A stretch of 64,000 nt of DNA from Ignisphaera sp. (GCA_038735125.1 JAVYNU010000001.1:467672-531671); one strand, 5' to 3'. Shown: positions 1 through 9,164, counted from the first letter of the stretch. Notes: a model not told the origin generated them from the sequence alone. Translations and numbers: made by a program.

Positions 1-266
1 GCTCACATGCACAAGATAAAACATTTTTCAACTAGAATAAGGCTTAAAGAAATTATACACATCTCTAAATAAAATTAATAGCATTTCTTAGCTAAATAAC
101 GTAATAACATATTCCTAGTTTGTCAAGTCCATATAGCAAAGAAGTGTTGTAATGTTTTGCGTTGATATTGTTAGCATAGCAACACATCATATTTATGCAT
201 GCTATTAACATGAAGATGCCAAGTCCTAAGGTAATCGATTTAGTGGTTGTAAACAGAACTATGGGT
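1..266. other. AT-rich stretch without a recognisable gene
   Basis: No open frame of convincing length or recognisable protein is visible on either strand. The stretch lies downstream of tRNA-Val, which is read leftward, and may hold the end of a gene outside the window or only spacer. Confidence 0.5.
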
Positions 267-343
267 TGGTGGGCCCGCGGGGATTTGAACCCCGGACCTC
301 CGCCTTGTAAGGGCGGCGTCCTGCCAGACTAGACGACGGGCCC
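267..343 (-). tRNA. tRNA-Val (anticodon UAC)
   Basis: On the minus strand a full cloverleaf can be drawn. The 7-bp acceptor stem pairs 337-343 with 271-277. The anticodon stem CCGCC/GGCGG encloses the loop CTTACAA, giving anticodon TAC (valine, GUA codons). The T-arm is CGGGG-TTCAAAT-CCCCG. The discriminator base is A at 270 and CCA is encoded at 267-269. No intron is seen. A TATA-like box lies about 20-25 bp upstream (362-367). The gene stands between the window's left edge and the transcription factor S gene. Confidence 0.95.
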
Positions 344-361
344 TTTTCACTCGTGTTTCCC

Positions 362-367
362 TTTATA
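362..367 (-). promoter_or_regulatory. TATA box of tRNA-Val
   Basis: TATAAA on the minus strand, about 20-25 bp upstream of the mature tRNA 5' end, the usual archaeal spacing. Confidence 0.55.
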
Positions 368-434
368 GCTACTGTCTTGAGGTTGGGTTATTAGCTTTTT
401 AGTTGGTTTGCTTGGATGGGATAAATTAATAATT

Positions 435-767
435 TCAGTACTCTCTCCATGTGTGACCGCATTTTGCGCATTTATAGAATGTTGTTGGGGGCTCGTCTGC
501 GGCTCTTGTTTGCATTTGCCATGCATATACTTCTTCGCTTCCACATTTCGGGCATCGTACATGGCCTTTCACCAATGTTGCCGTTGGTGGTGCTGAAACA
601 GTTGACGAATCGACTACTGTTAGTCTTTCTTTTTCGTTATGCGATATCGATTTTGTCATGATTACTTTGTTACTAAGGTTTCTGGTTTCATAACCGCATT
701 TTGGGCATCTGTAGACTTTTTTCGTTTTATCGAATATAAGCAATGTTCCGCATTTTGGGCAAAACAT
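435..767 (-). CDS. tfs: Transcription elongation factor TFS (TFIIS-like)
   Basis: A 110-residue protein with two zinc ribbons. The N-terminal ribbon has CPKC at residues 3-6 and a second CPKC about 20 residues later. The C-terminal ribbon has CPKCG and CAKCGHTW and carries the acidic hairpin RAADEPPTTF. The DE pair inserts into the RNA polymerase active site and stimulates cleavage of backtracked RNA. The length matches archaeal TFS. A GTG at 806 would add 13 residues, but the family starts directly before the first ribbon, so ATG at 767 is preferred. The upstream neighbour is a Nip7-like protein on the same strand. A TTTAAG-type box near 818-831 could be the promoter. Confidence 0.92.
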   Translation of the reverse strand: MFCPKCGTLLIFDKTKKVYRCPKCGYETRNLSNKVIMTKSISHNEKERLTVVDSSTVSAPPTATLVKGHVRCPKCGSEEVYAWQMQTRAADEPPTTFYKCAKCGHTWREY

Positions 768-833
768 TTTGGTTTCACTACTACTTTGTTTGGAGATTAT
801 ATTCACCTTATTTTGTAGCTAAAAAGCTTAAAT

Positions 834-1406
834 CTAATAAAAGAACTTTTCATTTCGTATGTGGATTCCTAAATCAAAGACGTTTTTAACTATTGGTATA
901 AGCATTTTTCCTTTCTTTTGAAGGGATTCAATTTCTTTTAGATCAAGTGAGGCAATGCCTATACCTATAGCGGTATAATCCTCCCTATCTATGACTGCAA
1001 CTGGTCTACCCTTTAAAACTGGTGGCAAACCTTCTTCGAAGGATGCTAAAAGCAGATCATTTCCATAAAGAAATGCTTTAATACCTTGGGGCTTTGCTAT
1101 AATACCACAGCCCATCTTCTTTGTAAACACTTTTATGAAGTTGTATAAATGTGGTGATGGAATGAATCTACCTCCCCATATCCACCCAGCCAATATGCCT
1201 GCGCCAACAACATTAATACTGCTTATAGATTTAAATACGGCATCATTGAATCTTGCGGGGTATAGCATGACTTTTGTCCAGCCCTTTAATGATGAGAAAA
1301 GAGCTATATGAAAACCATTTTTAATACTACTCATAGCATATTCGTCAAAACATGTTTTTATGAACTCCATCAATTCACTGAATATAGCTGCTTTTTCAAA
1401 AGCCAT
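834..1406 (-). CDS. Nip7-like PUA-domain protein
   Basis: 190 residues. The C-terminal half (about 105-180) looks like a PUA RNA-binding domain, with KAFLYGNDLLLASF followed by PVAVIDREDYTAIGIG, resembling the UPF0113/Nip7 family (ribosome biogenesis). The N-terminal half is a divergent Nip7-like alpha/beta domain. Its start overlaps the end of the upstream 109-residue gene by 11 bp, so the two are probably cotranscribed. A role in rRNA processing is inferred from family resemblance. It could be another PUA protein. Confidence 0.55.
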   Translation of the reverse strand: MAFEKAAIFSELMEFIKTCFDEYAMSSIKNGFHIALFSSLKGWTKVMLYPARFNDAVFKSISSINVVGAGILAGWIWGGRFIPSPHLYNFIKVFTKKMGCGIIAKPQGIKAFLYGNDLLLASFEEGLPPVLKGRPVAVIDREDYTAIGIGIASLDLKEIESLQKKGKMLIPIVKNVFDLGIHIRNEKFFY

Positions 1407-1725
1407 ACATTCTTTCAGCCAATTTTACTATGTATAGGAAATCCATAACAACATTCTTACTAATTTTCCTTTTATCTATCTTTGCGTCCCATATGCTATC
1501 CCACACATCAAGAACTTTACTACTGCCATTCAAATAGTCACATATAAGCTCTACAGCCTCATCCAATGTCTCTATATCCCACTTTTCAACATCTTTGAAT
1601 CTGCTATCTATTTTTGTTGAAACCTCTTTAATAAATTCTACATAGAGATTGTATAGAGCGTCTGCATCAACATCATCTCTATTTGAAAGCATTTCAAGGC
1701 TCTGCCTAATCTCTTCTAAACCCAT
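1396..1725 (-). CDS. Hypothetical acidic helical protein
   Basis: 109 residues, rich in Asp/Glu and predicted mostly helical, without a motif I recognise. It is read divergently from aIF5A and overlaps the Nip7-like gene by 11 bp, which suggests a two-gene operon and perhaps a partner role in RNA or ribosome biogenesis. No function can be assigned from sequence. Confidence 0.6.
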   Translation of the reverse strand: MGLEEIRQSLEMLSNRDDVDADALYNLYVEFIKEVSTKIDSRFKDVEKWDIETLDEAVELICDYLNGSSKVLDVWDSIWDAKIDKRKISKNVVMDFLYIVKLAERMYGF

Positions 1726-1773
1726 TTTGAAGCCACTGTCAGTTTCACAAAATCTTATTAGCTAAGCGAATAG

Positions 1774-1780
1774 TTTATAT
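1774..1780 (+). promoter_or_regulatory. TATA box of aIF5A
   Basis: TTTATAT 33 bp before the aIF5A start. A GGTGA ribosome binding site follows at 1804-1808, five bases before ATG 1813. Confidence 0.6.
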
Positions 1781-1812
1781 CTCTACACAAAAATAAGCTA
1801 TTCGGTGATTTC

Positions 1813-2208
1813 ATGAGTGTAGACTATGCAGAGCTTGGAGATCTGAAAGAGGGAAGCTATGTTGTTATAGATGGAGAGCCGTGTAGGGTAGTTGAGGTAT
1901 CGAGAGCCAAAACAGGGAAGCATGGCAGTGCAAAGGTTCATGTAGTTGCAATAAGCTTGTTTTCCGGTTCTAGAAAAACACTTGTGGGTCCAGCTGATCA
2001 AAGAGTAGAAGTTCCAATAATAGATAAAAGAGTAGGGCAGGTTGTAGCAGTATTGGGAGACAAAATACAGCTTATGGATACCGAAACTTTTGAAACATTT
2101 GAGGTTGATGCACCATCAGATGAAGGTGTTAGGGCTAAGATAGCTCCAGGAGTTGAAGTCGAGTACTGGAGCGCTATGGGTAGAAGATTCATAGTTAGAG
2201 TTAGGTAA
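1813..2208 (+). CDS. eif5a: Translation factor aIF5A
   Basis: 131 residues with the family's two domains: an N-terminal SH3-like domain (about 1-68) and a C-terminal OB fold. The hypusine loop KTGKHGSAK is intact; Lys36 is the residue modified to deoxyhypusine/hypusine. The factor helps ribosomes through stalling peptide bonds such as polyproline. ATG 1813 is preceded by GGTGA. SRP54 follows after 19 bp, so both may share the promoter at 1774. Confidence 0.97.
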   Translation: MSVDYAELGDLKEGSYVVIDGEPCRVVEVSRAKTGKHGSAKVHVVAISLFSGSRKTLVGPADQRVEVPIIDKRVGQVVAVLGDKIQLMDTETFETFEVDAPSDEGVRAKIAPGVEVEYWSAMGRRFIVRVR

Positions 2209-2227
2209 GCATTGATAGGATTGCGAA

Positions 2228-3583
2228 ATGAGCACAGTCTTAGATTCACTAAAAAAACTTGTAGCAGATTTTTTGCGTGGCAAAGACCCTTATGAGGTAG
2301 CCGTTGAAAACTTTATTAAGGAGCTTCAAAAAACGCTCTTAAAAGCTGATGTAAATGTAAAGCTTGTTCTCCAACTTACAAACTCAATTAGAGAGAGGGC
2401 ACTCAAAGAGAAGCCACCCCCACTTGTTTCAAGAAATGAATGGTTCATAAAAATAGTGTACGATGAGCTATCAAATCTTTTTGGCGGCGATATAAAGCCC
2501 CAGATATTTCCACAGAAAACACCGTATATAATAATGCTTGTGGGGGTTCAAGGATCAGGTAAAACGACTACGGCAGCGAAGATAGCCTATTTCTATAAGC
2601 GGTATGGATACAAACCATGTCTCATATGCGCTGATACATATAGACCAGCAGCCTATGACCAGCTTAACCAGCTTAGCAAGCAAATTGATGTACATTTCTG
2701 TGGAGATCAAAAATTAAACAATGCTGTGGAGATTGCTAAGAAATGTGTTGATTGGTGCATAAAGCAAGGCTCTAATATAGTAATAATAGATACTGCTGGT
2801 AGACATGGATATGGAGAAGAAGAATCGTTGCTGGAAGAGATGCAAGAAATAGCTAAGGCCATTAACCCTGATGAGATAATGATGATCCTCGATGCATCTA
2901 TGGGGCAAAAAGCATATGAGTTGGCACTTAGATTTCACTCAGCAACACCAATAGGCTCCATAGCTATTACAAAACTTGATGGAACTGCGAAAGGTGGGGG
3001 CGCACTCTCAGCTGTTGCAGCAACTAAAGCAACTATAAAGTTTATCGGTACTGGCGAAAAGATACCAGAGATAGAGGTTTTCGAGCCTAGAAGATTTGTT
3101 GGGAGATTGTTGGGTCTGGGAGACATATCCTCGTTGATAGAGAAACTTAAATCGATTGAACATAGCGAGGAAATCGAAAAGAGATTTGCAAAGGCGTTGT
3201 CTACAGGCAAGATTACGCTTGCTGATGTGTACCTCCAGCTACAGACAATGAGAAAGCTTGGCCCCTTAGCTAAAATTATTCAACTAATACCAGGTTTATC
3301 AATGTTGCCAATAGATGATAAACAAATGAAACTTACTGAGGAGAAGATAAAAAAGTGGCTAGCTATAATGGATTCTATGACTCTTGAAGAGCTCAGAAAT
3401 CCTAGCGCCATTGACAAGAATAGAATGCTAAAAATTGCTATAGGATCTGGAACAACAGTTGAAGACGTTAAAGAGCTTCTCAAATACTATGAGCTCATAA
3501 ATACTATGATAAAGAATGTCAAGAGGAGGAAAACATTATTAAGGAAATTTGGGATGGATTTAACAAAAATTGATAAAGAGTAG
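2228..3583 (+). CDS. srp54: Signal recognition particle GTPase SRP54
   Basis: 451 residues in N, G and M domain order. The P-loop GSGKT is at 109-113, DTAGR at 188-192 and TKLDG at 248-252. The methionine-containing M domain follows from about 320 and binds signal peptides and 7S RNA. With the SRP receptor it targets nascent membrane and secreted proteins to the membrane. Length and motifs are typical of archaeal SRP54. It lies 19 bp after aIF5A and 27 bp before Pus10. Confidence 0.97.
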   Translation: MSTVLDSLKKLVADFLRGKDPYEVAVENFIKELQKTLLKADVNVKLVLQLTNSIRERALKEKPPPLVSRNEWFIKIVYDELSNLFGGDIKPQIFPQKTPYIIMLVGVQGSGKTTTAAKIAYFYKRYGYKPCLICADTYRPAAYDQLNQLSKQIDVHFCGDQKLNNAVEIAKKCVDWCIKQGSNIVIIDTAGRHGYGEEESLLEEMQEIAKAINPDEIMMILDASMGQKAYELALRFHSATPIGSIAITKLDGTAKGGGALSAVAATKATIKFIGTGEKIPEIEVFEPRRFVGRLLGLGDISSLIEKLKSIEHSEEIEKRFAKALSTGKITLADVYLQLQTMRKLGPLAKIIQLIPGLSMLPIDDKQMKLTEEKIKKWLAIMDSMTLEELRNPSAIDKNRMLKIAIGSGTTVEDVKELLKYYELINTMIKNVKRRKTLLRKFGMDLTKIDKE

Positions 3584-3610
3584 CAAAAATAGTATTCATT
3601 GGAGAAGGAA

Positions 3611-4906
3611 ATGGAGAACATAATAGACACCACTATAAAACTTCTGGAAAAGTATCCTCTATGTGATAGATGCTTAGGTAGGTTATTTGCTCACTTAGGA
3701 AAAGGTCTTGGAAATGATGAACGTGGAAAGGCTCTGAAAATAGCATCTTTGCTTGAACTACACAAAAGAATCTTAAATGGCGACAATGAGCTAATTAATA
3801 CAGCAAAAAAAGTTGTGTTAAATAGCAAGCTTGGGTCCAAAGAGTTTTTCAAACTTTTTGGTGTTGAGCCTCACACAAATTCACCAAAATGCTACATATG
3901 TGAAGATAGACTTGATAACATTATCAATAGTTTTGCAGAGGTTATTGCGAAGACCATAAATGAAAAGAATATAGAGAGCTTTATTATAGGGGTAAAGGTT
4001 CCAGAAGATTTAATTAGAAAAGAAAACGCCTTAGTAAGAGAGTATCAGTTAGCATACTGGGAGAGCATAAAAAGAGAGATTAAAAGGGAGGTAGGAAAAA
4101 GGGTTCAGATGATCACAAAGGCTAAGGTTGATTTTGAAGATCCTCAGCTAACATTTATAATAGATGTGAATAATAATACTGTGAGGGAAGAGACAAGATC
4201 TTTTCTTGTTTATGGTAAATACAGAAAATTGGGTAGATTGATATCGCAGAATATATGGGTGGGAAAAGATGGGAAAAGAAGATATTCTTTATCGATAGAA
4301 GATGTTGCAAGATATTCACTTGATTACGTTAAAGCCTCTAGCGTTGTTTTGCATATTGGGGGTAGAGAAGATGTTGATGTTAGAATAATTGGGGATGGAA
4401 GACCAGTGGTTCTAGAGTACAAATCTCCAAGTAGAAAAGATATTGATTTGATTCATCTAAATAGAGTGCTTAACTCCTACACCCCGTGGATCCAATTCGA
4501 CATCAAGATGAAGGTTAGGAAAGCATTTGTCTCACGTCTAAAAAGTTTTGCTGGGCAAGCATATAAAATTTATAGAGCTCTGATATTCTCTGAGCAGGAG
4601 ATCTCCATAGAAAAGCTTCAATCACTGGAAAAATTCTTTGAAAACAAGCTGATCTTGCAGAGAACCCCAACACGCGTTCTTAGAAGGAAACGTGACAGAC
4701 TTCGTAAAAAGATGGTGCATCAAGTAAAAACAATTTTTATTTCATCACACGTCTTCCTAGCGCTTATAAAATGTGATGGAGGTTTATACGTGAAAGAGTT
4801 GATAACAGGTGATAATGGTAGGACATCGCCAAGCTTCTCAGAATTTCTAGGAGCATCACTACAATGTTTAATGCTAGACGTGATACACGTTCATGAATAC
4901 ATATAA
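3611..4906 (+). CDS. pus10: tRNA pseudouridine synthase Pus10
   Basis: 431 residues. The N-terminus has the zinc-binding LCDRCLGRLF motif with a second Cys pair (CYICEDRLD) about 80 residues later. A THUMP-like region follows, then the catalytic domain with GGREDVDVRIIGDGRP, whose Asp is the pseudouridylation nucleophile. The C-terminal TPTRVLRRKRD is also typical. Pus10 makes pseudouridine 54/55 in archaeal tRNA. ATG 3611 has GGAGAAGG at 3601-3608. A TTG at 3599 would add four residues but leaves that ribosome binding site inside the gene. Confidence 0.93.
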   Translation: MENIIDTTIKLLEKYPLCDRCLGRLFAHLGKGLGNDERGKALKIASLLELHKRILNGDNELINTAKKVVLNSKLGSKEFFKLFGVEPHTNSPKCYICEDRLDNIINSFAEVIAKTINEKNIESFIIGVKVPEDLIRKENALVREYQLAYWESIKREIKREVGKRVQMITKAKVDFEDPQLTFIIDVNNNTVREETRSFLVYGKYRKLGRLISQNIWVGKDGKRRYSLSIEDVARYSLDYVKASSVVLHIGGREDVDVRIIGDGRPVVLEYKSPSRKDIDLIHLNRVLNSYTPWIQFDIKMKVRKAFVSRLKSFAGQAYKIYRALIFSEQEISIEKLQSLEKFFENKLILQRTPTRVLRRKRDRLRKKMVHQVKTIFISSHVFLALIKCDGGLYVKELITGDNGRTSPSFSEFLGASLQCLMLDVIHVHEYI

Positions 4907-4960
4907 GGGTATTCAAGAGGTTTTTATGTAGTTAACGATTTTTTGTAGGTTGTTTGAATT

Positions 4961-5356
4961 ATGGTTAAAGCACCCCAAGGGCTAAGACACAGAACAAGAA
5001 AACTAATGAGGAAGAGTATTAGGGAGCGGGGAGCTGTCCCTCCGCTTAGTAAGGTGCTAATCGAGTATAGGATAGGTGATAAAGTTTACATAGATGTTAA
5101 CCCAGCAATACATAAAGGGATGCCCCATAGAAGATATATTGGAAAGGTTGGTAAAGTAGTTGGGTTTAGAGGTAGAGCGCTTATAGTAGAGGTGGAGGTT
5201 GGTTCAAAAGTTAAAAAACTTTTCTTGCTTCCGGAACACGTAAAGCCAGCATTTGATGTTAAGGAAAGAATAAATGAATTGCTACAGAAACTAGCTGAAA
5301 TATCAAAAGCTAGGAAAGAGCAAAGAGCAATAGTATTAAAACTTCTAAAGAAGTAG
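4961..5356 (+). CDS. rpl21e: Ribosomal protein eL21 with C-terminal extension
   Basis: 131 residues. The first about 97 match L21e, with the basic N-terminus GLRHRTRKLMRKS, the KVYIDVNPAIHKGMPHRRY motif and a FRGRALIVEVEVG SH3-like core. About 34 extra residues form a charged, probably helical tail ending in lysines, longer than the usual roughly 95-100 residue archaeal protein. It heads a conserved archaeal order eL21-Rpo4-DUF655-KsgA. Confidence 0.95.
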   Translation: MVKAPQGLRHRTRKLMRKSIRERGAVPPLSKVLIEYRIGDKVYIDVNPAIHKGMPHRRYIGKVGKVVGFRGRALIVEVEVGSKVKKLFLLPEHVKPAFDVKERINELLQKLAEISKARKEQRAIVLKLLKK

Positions 5357-5411
5357 CCTTCTGATGCAAATTTGTTATCAAGCTCTATGATATTTTTGGA
5401 GGTGTATAAAC

Positions 5412-5756
5412 ATGTCGTATGAGATTATAGAGTATCATGATATCCCCAATTCGATAGCTAAAAGAATTCTCGAAAAATATATTGCAAATTTGAGGGGAGA
5501 AGCATCAGAAATTGTGAAAGTAACACTTGAGTATTTGAATAAAGTTGAGAAATGTGATTATGAGAATATAGAGAATCTGTATAATGAGTTGAAGAAATTT
5601 GGATTCAAAGAAGTAACACTTGCAATGATTCTAAATATTCTTCCGAGATCAGTCGATGAGCTTAGAACTCTTCTTGTCTTTGAAGAGAGGGTTCCAGATG
5701 AAGATGTACTAAAAAATGTTGTAGAGATTATTTCAAACACCTGTGGAGTGGAGTGA
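5412..5756 (+). CDS. rpo4: RNA polymerase subunit Rpo4 (RpoF)
   Basis: 114 residues. Length, the acidic helical composition, the C-terminal HRDC-like region (LILPRSVDELRTLL-type segment) and the position between eL21 and DUF655 all fit subunit F/Rpo4. It pairs with Rpo7 in the polymerase stalk, which binds emerging RNA. GGAGGTG just before ATG 5412 is a strong ribosome binding site. Confidence 0.9.
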   Translation: MSYEIIEYHDIPNSIAKRILEKYIANLRGEASEIVKVTLEYLNKVEKCDYENIENLYNELKKFGFKEVTLAMILNILPRSVDELRTLLVFEERVPDEDVLKNVVEIISNTCGVE

Positions 5757-5769
5757 ATAAAGATAGTTC

Positions 5770-6441
5770 ATGGACAGGCTTTGGAATATGAGACCACGTT
5801 ACAAGAGATTTCAGGTAGTGCCAGACGAGTTTGCCATTATTTTGGATTACATGCCCATGGGCAATCCATATGATAAACACACACATCATAGAACTATGCC
5901 TATAGCTCAAGGTATCGGTACAAAGTATTTCTCCCTTGTAGAGATTGTACCTGCAAGAGGCCAAGCTCTTATAATTGGTGATAGGGTTCCAATTTCTACA
6001 TCACCTGACAGACCTGGTTTAAGGATTTTTGAAAGGCTTTTGTACGAGGATCTAAGCACAATAGCGAAGGAAAATTTAGGTAAGACTATTACAAAAATTG
6101 TTGAAGAGAAAGAGAAGGTTTTTGTGGAGTTCTTTAACGTTGCAGAACCAATAAACATAAGGTTGCATAGCCTAGAGCTTTTACCAGGTATAGGGAAGAA
6201 AACCTTGAGCATGATACTAGATGAGAGGAGAAAGAGTCCGTTTACCAGCTTCGAAGACGTTAGAAAGAGAGTGAAGATCTCGGATCCCATAAAACTTTTT
6301 GTTGACAGAATCATTACTGAGCTGCAGAGGGTAGAAAGGTACTACCTGTTCGTTGAACCATATCCACCATCACCTGAATACAAATTTCTTAACTATTTAG
6401 AGCTACTATATAGAAGAATTGGATATAATGAACCATGGTAA
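5770..6441 (+). CDS. DUF655 protein with S1-like and helix-hairpin-helix domains
   Basis: 223 residues. An OB/S1-like part (about 15-110) is followed by a helix-hairpin-helix region with ELLPGIGKKTLSMILDERR, typical of nucleic-acid binding. This is the DUF655 family that sits between rpoF and ksgA in most archaea. Biochemical function is unknown; ribosome or RNA binding is inferred from domains and context. Its end overlaps KsgA by 7 bp. ATG 5788 is an alternative start. Confidence 0.85.
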   Translation: MDRLWNMRPRYKRFQVVPDEFAIILDYMPMGNPYDKHTHHRTMPIAQGIGTKYFSLVEIVPARGQALIIGDRVPISTSPDRPGLRIFERLLYEDLSTIAKENLGKTITKIVEEKEKVFVEFFNVAEPINIRLHSLELLPGIGKKTLSMILDERRKSPFTSFEDVRKRVKISDPIKLFVDRIITELQRVERYYLFVEPYPPSPEYKFLNYLELLYRRIGYNEPW

Positions 6442-7289
6442 AAGAGCTCATCAATATTTCATCCAAGCAAGAATTCAAGAACAGGCTAAGGAAAATATTG
6501 GCAGAAAATGCCATAGTCATAAGGAAGAAATTGAGCCAAACCTTTTTAGTTGACCCTGGCGAACTAAGCTTCATCGTTAAAATCGTTAAAAACGAATCTG
6601 TAAATAAGCCATGTATAATGGAGATAGGCTCTGGTATAGGAAATTTAACAGTTTTTCTTGCTCAAGAGAACATAGACAAAACTATAATATCGATTGAATA
6701 TGACCAGCGGTTTGCCAAGATCTTGAAAGAGTTGCAAGAGAATTTCCATAATATTGACATCGTCATAGGGGATGCAAGACAAATTGTTACAAGTATAAGG
6801 CGTTGCAATGTTGTGGTAGGTAATCTGCCTTACCATATAACCTCTCAGCTACTATTATCCATTGCAAAGGGCATTTTCGATACTGCAGTTGTAACTGTGC
6901 AGAAAGAGGTAGCCGAAAGAATAGCTTCTAGTCCTGGTAGCAAAAGCTATGGAAAACTAACAGCTTTTTTGCAACACATGTTCTGGGTTAGCTACATAAA
7001 AACCGTTCCACTAAATAAGTTTTATCCTAAGCCAGAAGTACATTCAGCTATTTTGCTTCTCAAGCGTAAGCATAGCTATGATAATTTTTCAAAAATTTTT
7101 GAAAATATGGTTAAATGCTTATTTTCTTATAGAAGAAAGGTTATTGCCAAAGCATTAGCTAAATGCATAGATATGGAGATAAATGAAAAAGTTGAGGGGC
7201 TCAAAGAGATATGGAGGAAAAGAGTATATCAACTATCGGTAGAGGAGCTGGAGAAGATAGTACATATTTTTGCAGAGCTAAAGAAATAG
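6435..7289 (+). CDS. ksgA: 16S rRNA dimethyladenosine transferase KsgA/Dim1
   Basis: 284 residues. The SAM-binding motif MEIGSGIGNLT, the catalytic motif NLPYHITSQLL and the N-terminal SQTFLVDPG that replaces the bacterial GQNFL are all visible. It dimethylates two adjacent adenines in helix 45 of 16S rRNA during small-subunit maturation. The start overlaps DUF655 by 7 bp, so translation is probably coupled. Confidence 0.96.
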   Translation: MVKELINISSKQEFKNRLRKILAENAIVIRKKLSQTFLVDPGELSFIVKIVKNESVNKPCIMEIGSGIGNLTVFLAQENIDKTIISIEYDQRFAKILKELQENFHNIDIVIGDARQIVTSIRRCNVVVGNLPYHITSQLLLSIAKGIFDTAVVTVQKEVAERIASSPGSKSYGKLTAFLQHMFWVSYIKTVPLNKFYPKPEVHSAILLLKRKHSYDNFSKIFENMVKCLFSYRRKVIAKALAKCIDMEINEKVEGLKEIWRKRVYQLSVEELEKIVHIFAELKK

Positions 7290-7312
7290 AAACAATAAGT
7301 ATTGATAATATT

Positions 7313-7912
7313 ATGATAGAACTCAACGAAGAGGTGTACAAACCCTCTGACGATACATATATTGTTGTTGATGCATTTAATGAGGTGCTTCACAGATCAA
7401 AGAGATTAATCAATTTGCTTATAGAGGTAGGGTCTGGATCGGGCTACATAACCATATCAATACTCAAGACGATGTTGCTAAGAAGCATGCCTCATGCAAT
7501 ACTTATAGACATTTCACCATGTGCTGTGACCAGCTCTTGGAATTCTATTAAACTCAATGATCTAGATATGTATTCTGATGTTATACAATGCGATGGTTTA
7601 TCATGTATCCGTAGCTTTGTAGCAGATATAATTGTTTTTAATCCACCTTATCTTCCAGTAGAAGATAGTGGTTCATGGCTTGCAAGATCGTGGAGTGGTG
7701 GAATTGATGGCCTATCTGTATGGTTAAAGTTCTTTGAGGAGTCCCTGGATAGGTGCAAACACTCTATATGTACTATAATATTTACATTATCAACACTACA
7801 GAACATAGAAAAAGCTTTAGGCTCATTGGGGAAAAACTGCATCGCCGTAGATTTTTATAAATGTAAAAGCTTCTTTTTTGAGACAATATGTGTAGTTGGT
7901 TGCAACAGGTGA
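7313..7912 (+). CDS. HemK-like protein methyltransferase (Mtq2/PrmC family)
   Basis: 199 residues from ATG 7313. VYKPSDDTYIVVDAF, the SAM site LIEVGSGSGYIT and the catalytic FNPPYLPVE are diagnostic of archaeal HemK/Mtq2-type enzymes, which methylate the GGQ glutamine of release factor aRF1, often with a Trm112 partner. A longer frame reaches back to 7211 inside KsgA but lacks family similarity there. The stop overlaps the TrmJ ribosome binding site. Confidence 0.88.
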   Translation: MIELNEEVYKPSDDTYIVVDAFNEVLHRSKRLINLLIEVGSGSGYITISILKTMLLRSMPHAILIDISPCAVTSSWNSIKLNDLDMYSDVIQCDGLSCIRSFVADIIVFNPPYLPVEDSGSWLARSWSGGIDGLSVWLKFFEESLDRCKHSICTIIFTLSTLQNIEKALGSLGKNCIAVDFYKCKSFFFETICVVGCNR

Positions 7913-7917
7913 TTGCA

Positions 7918-8646
7918 TTGCTAAAAGTTGTTGTTGTTGGGGTTGAAGGTGAGGCTAATCTAGGATTTATCATAAGGCTTTGCAGGAATTTTGATGTTGA
8001 TGAACTGGCATTAGTCTCTCCAATAGCCAATGTATGGTCTGATGAGGTTAAAAGATTTGCAGCAAATGGTATCGACTTTCTACATAGTGGCAAAGTGAAG
8101 ATATATCAAAATCTCGAAGATAGTTTAAAAGATGTTGGTGTAGCCGCGTGCACATCATCAGTTGTAGACACTAGAGGTGGCGATGTACTTAGAAAAGCAA
8201 TTGAACTAGAAGACTTTGTCAAAATAGCATCGTCCTATTCAAGTATTGCAGTGGTCTTCGGAAGGGAGAGTGTTGGTTTGACGCGAGAGGAGATATCAAA
8301 ATGCCATATTCTTGTTCATATTGCGTCAAACCCTGAGTATCCTGTGCTAAATCTTAGCCATGCAGTAGCAATTATTCTATATGAGCTTTATAAAGCATTG
8401 AAAAAGCCCTCTCTTATAGAGAAAATTGATAGAGCAGATGAAGAGAGCCTGAAGATAGCAGAGAAGTATATAGATCTACTAGCAAAATCTGTTGCAAGTG
8501 ATGAGAGACAATATGAAATGTTTTCTCTAACGCTCAAAAGATTAATTAGAAAAACTTCACTATCAAAAGCTGAAATAGGTTTTTTAGTAACATTTATAAG
8601 GAGGTTGGCAAACAAAGTACAGAGACAAGAACATTTAGAGGTTTAA
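7918..8646 (+). CDS. trmJ: tRNA 2'-O-methyltransferase TrmJ (SPOUT)
   Basis: 242 residues from TTG 7918, which has GGTGA at 7908-7912, five bases upstream. The N-terminal SPOUT fold shows GVEGEANLGFIIRLCRNF, the middle VVFGRESVGLT and the knot segment YPVLNLSHAVAIILYEL. A helical C-terminal tail follows from about residue 165. The family methylates the ribose of nucleotide 32 in tRNA. An upstream in-frame ATG at 7888 lies inside the HemK gene and is less likely. Confidence 0.88.
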   Translation: MLKVVVVGVEGEANLGFIIRLCRNFDVDELALVSPIANVWSDEVKRFAANGIDFLHSGKVKIYQNLEDSLKDVGVAACTSSVVDTRGGDVLRKAIELEDFVKIASSYSSIAVVFGRESVGLTREEISKCHILVHIASNPEYPVLNLSHAVAIILYELYKALKKPSLIEKIDRADEESLKIAEKYIDLLAKSVASDERQYEMFSLTLKRLIRKTSLSKAEIGFLVTFIRRLANKVQRQEHLEV

Positions 8647-8650
8647 GGAA

Positions 8651-9157
8651 ATGCCTCAGAAGCCAGCTAGATGCTATACCAACCAGAAAAAGCCTCCATA
8701 TACCAGAAAAGAGTATATTCATGGGATTCCACCTCCGAAAATAACAAAGTTTGTAATGGGAAACGCAAAACTCAACGCTGAGGTAATAGCTGTTCTCAAA
8801 ACCATGGAAAGAGGTGTTGTAAGACATAATGCATTAGAGGCAGCAAGAGTCATTGCACACAAATTCCTTAGTAGCGAAATTGGGGAACAAAACTTTGTCT
8901 TAATAATAAGGAAGTATCCTCATCAAGTGCTAAGAGAGCATAAGATGATGGCATTCGCTGGTGCGGACAGACTTCAAGAGGGTATGAGGAGAGCATTTGG
9001 AAAACCAGTTGGTGTCGGAGCTGTGGTAGAACCTTTGGATGAGATAATAGAGATTAGGGGTCTGGCACAACATGCAGAACTATTAAAGGAAGCACTTAGA
9101 AGAGCCTCATCAAAGCTTCCCATTAGGTGCACTATAGAGATAAAGCGGTTGAAGTAG
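8651..9157 (+). CDS. rpl10e: Ribosomal protein uL16 (L10e)
   Basis: 168 residues beginning MPQKPARCYT, with YIHGIPPPKITKFVMGN and the KMMAFAGADRLQEGMRRAFGKP segment that binds near the peptidyl transferase and A-site. The length is typical. It lies 4 bp after TrmJ and 7 bp before Dph2 and is likely part of one long transcript. Confidence 0.97.
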   Translation: MPQKPARCYTNQKKPPYTRKEYIHGIPPPKITKFVMGNAKLNAEVIAVLKTMERGVVRHNALEAARVIAHKFLSSEIGEQNFVLIIRKYPHQVLREHKMMAFAGADRLQEGMRRAFGKPVGVGAVVEPLDEIIEIRGLAQHAELLKEALRRASSKLPIRCTIEIKRLK

Positions 9158-9164
9158 CAAAGCC

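Noticed and set aside
7211-7312. Upstream extension of the HemK-like gene
   Set aside because: These codons overlap KsgA in another frame and lack family similarity; ATG 7313 gives the normal family length.
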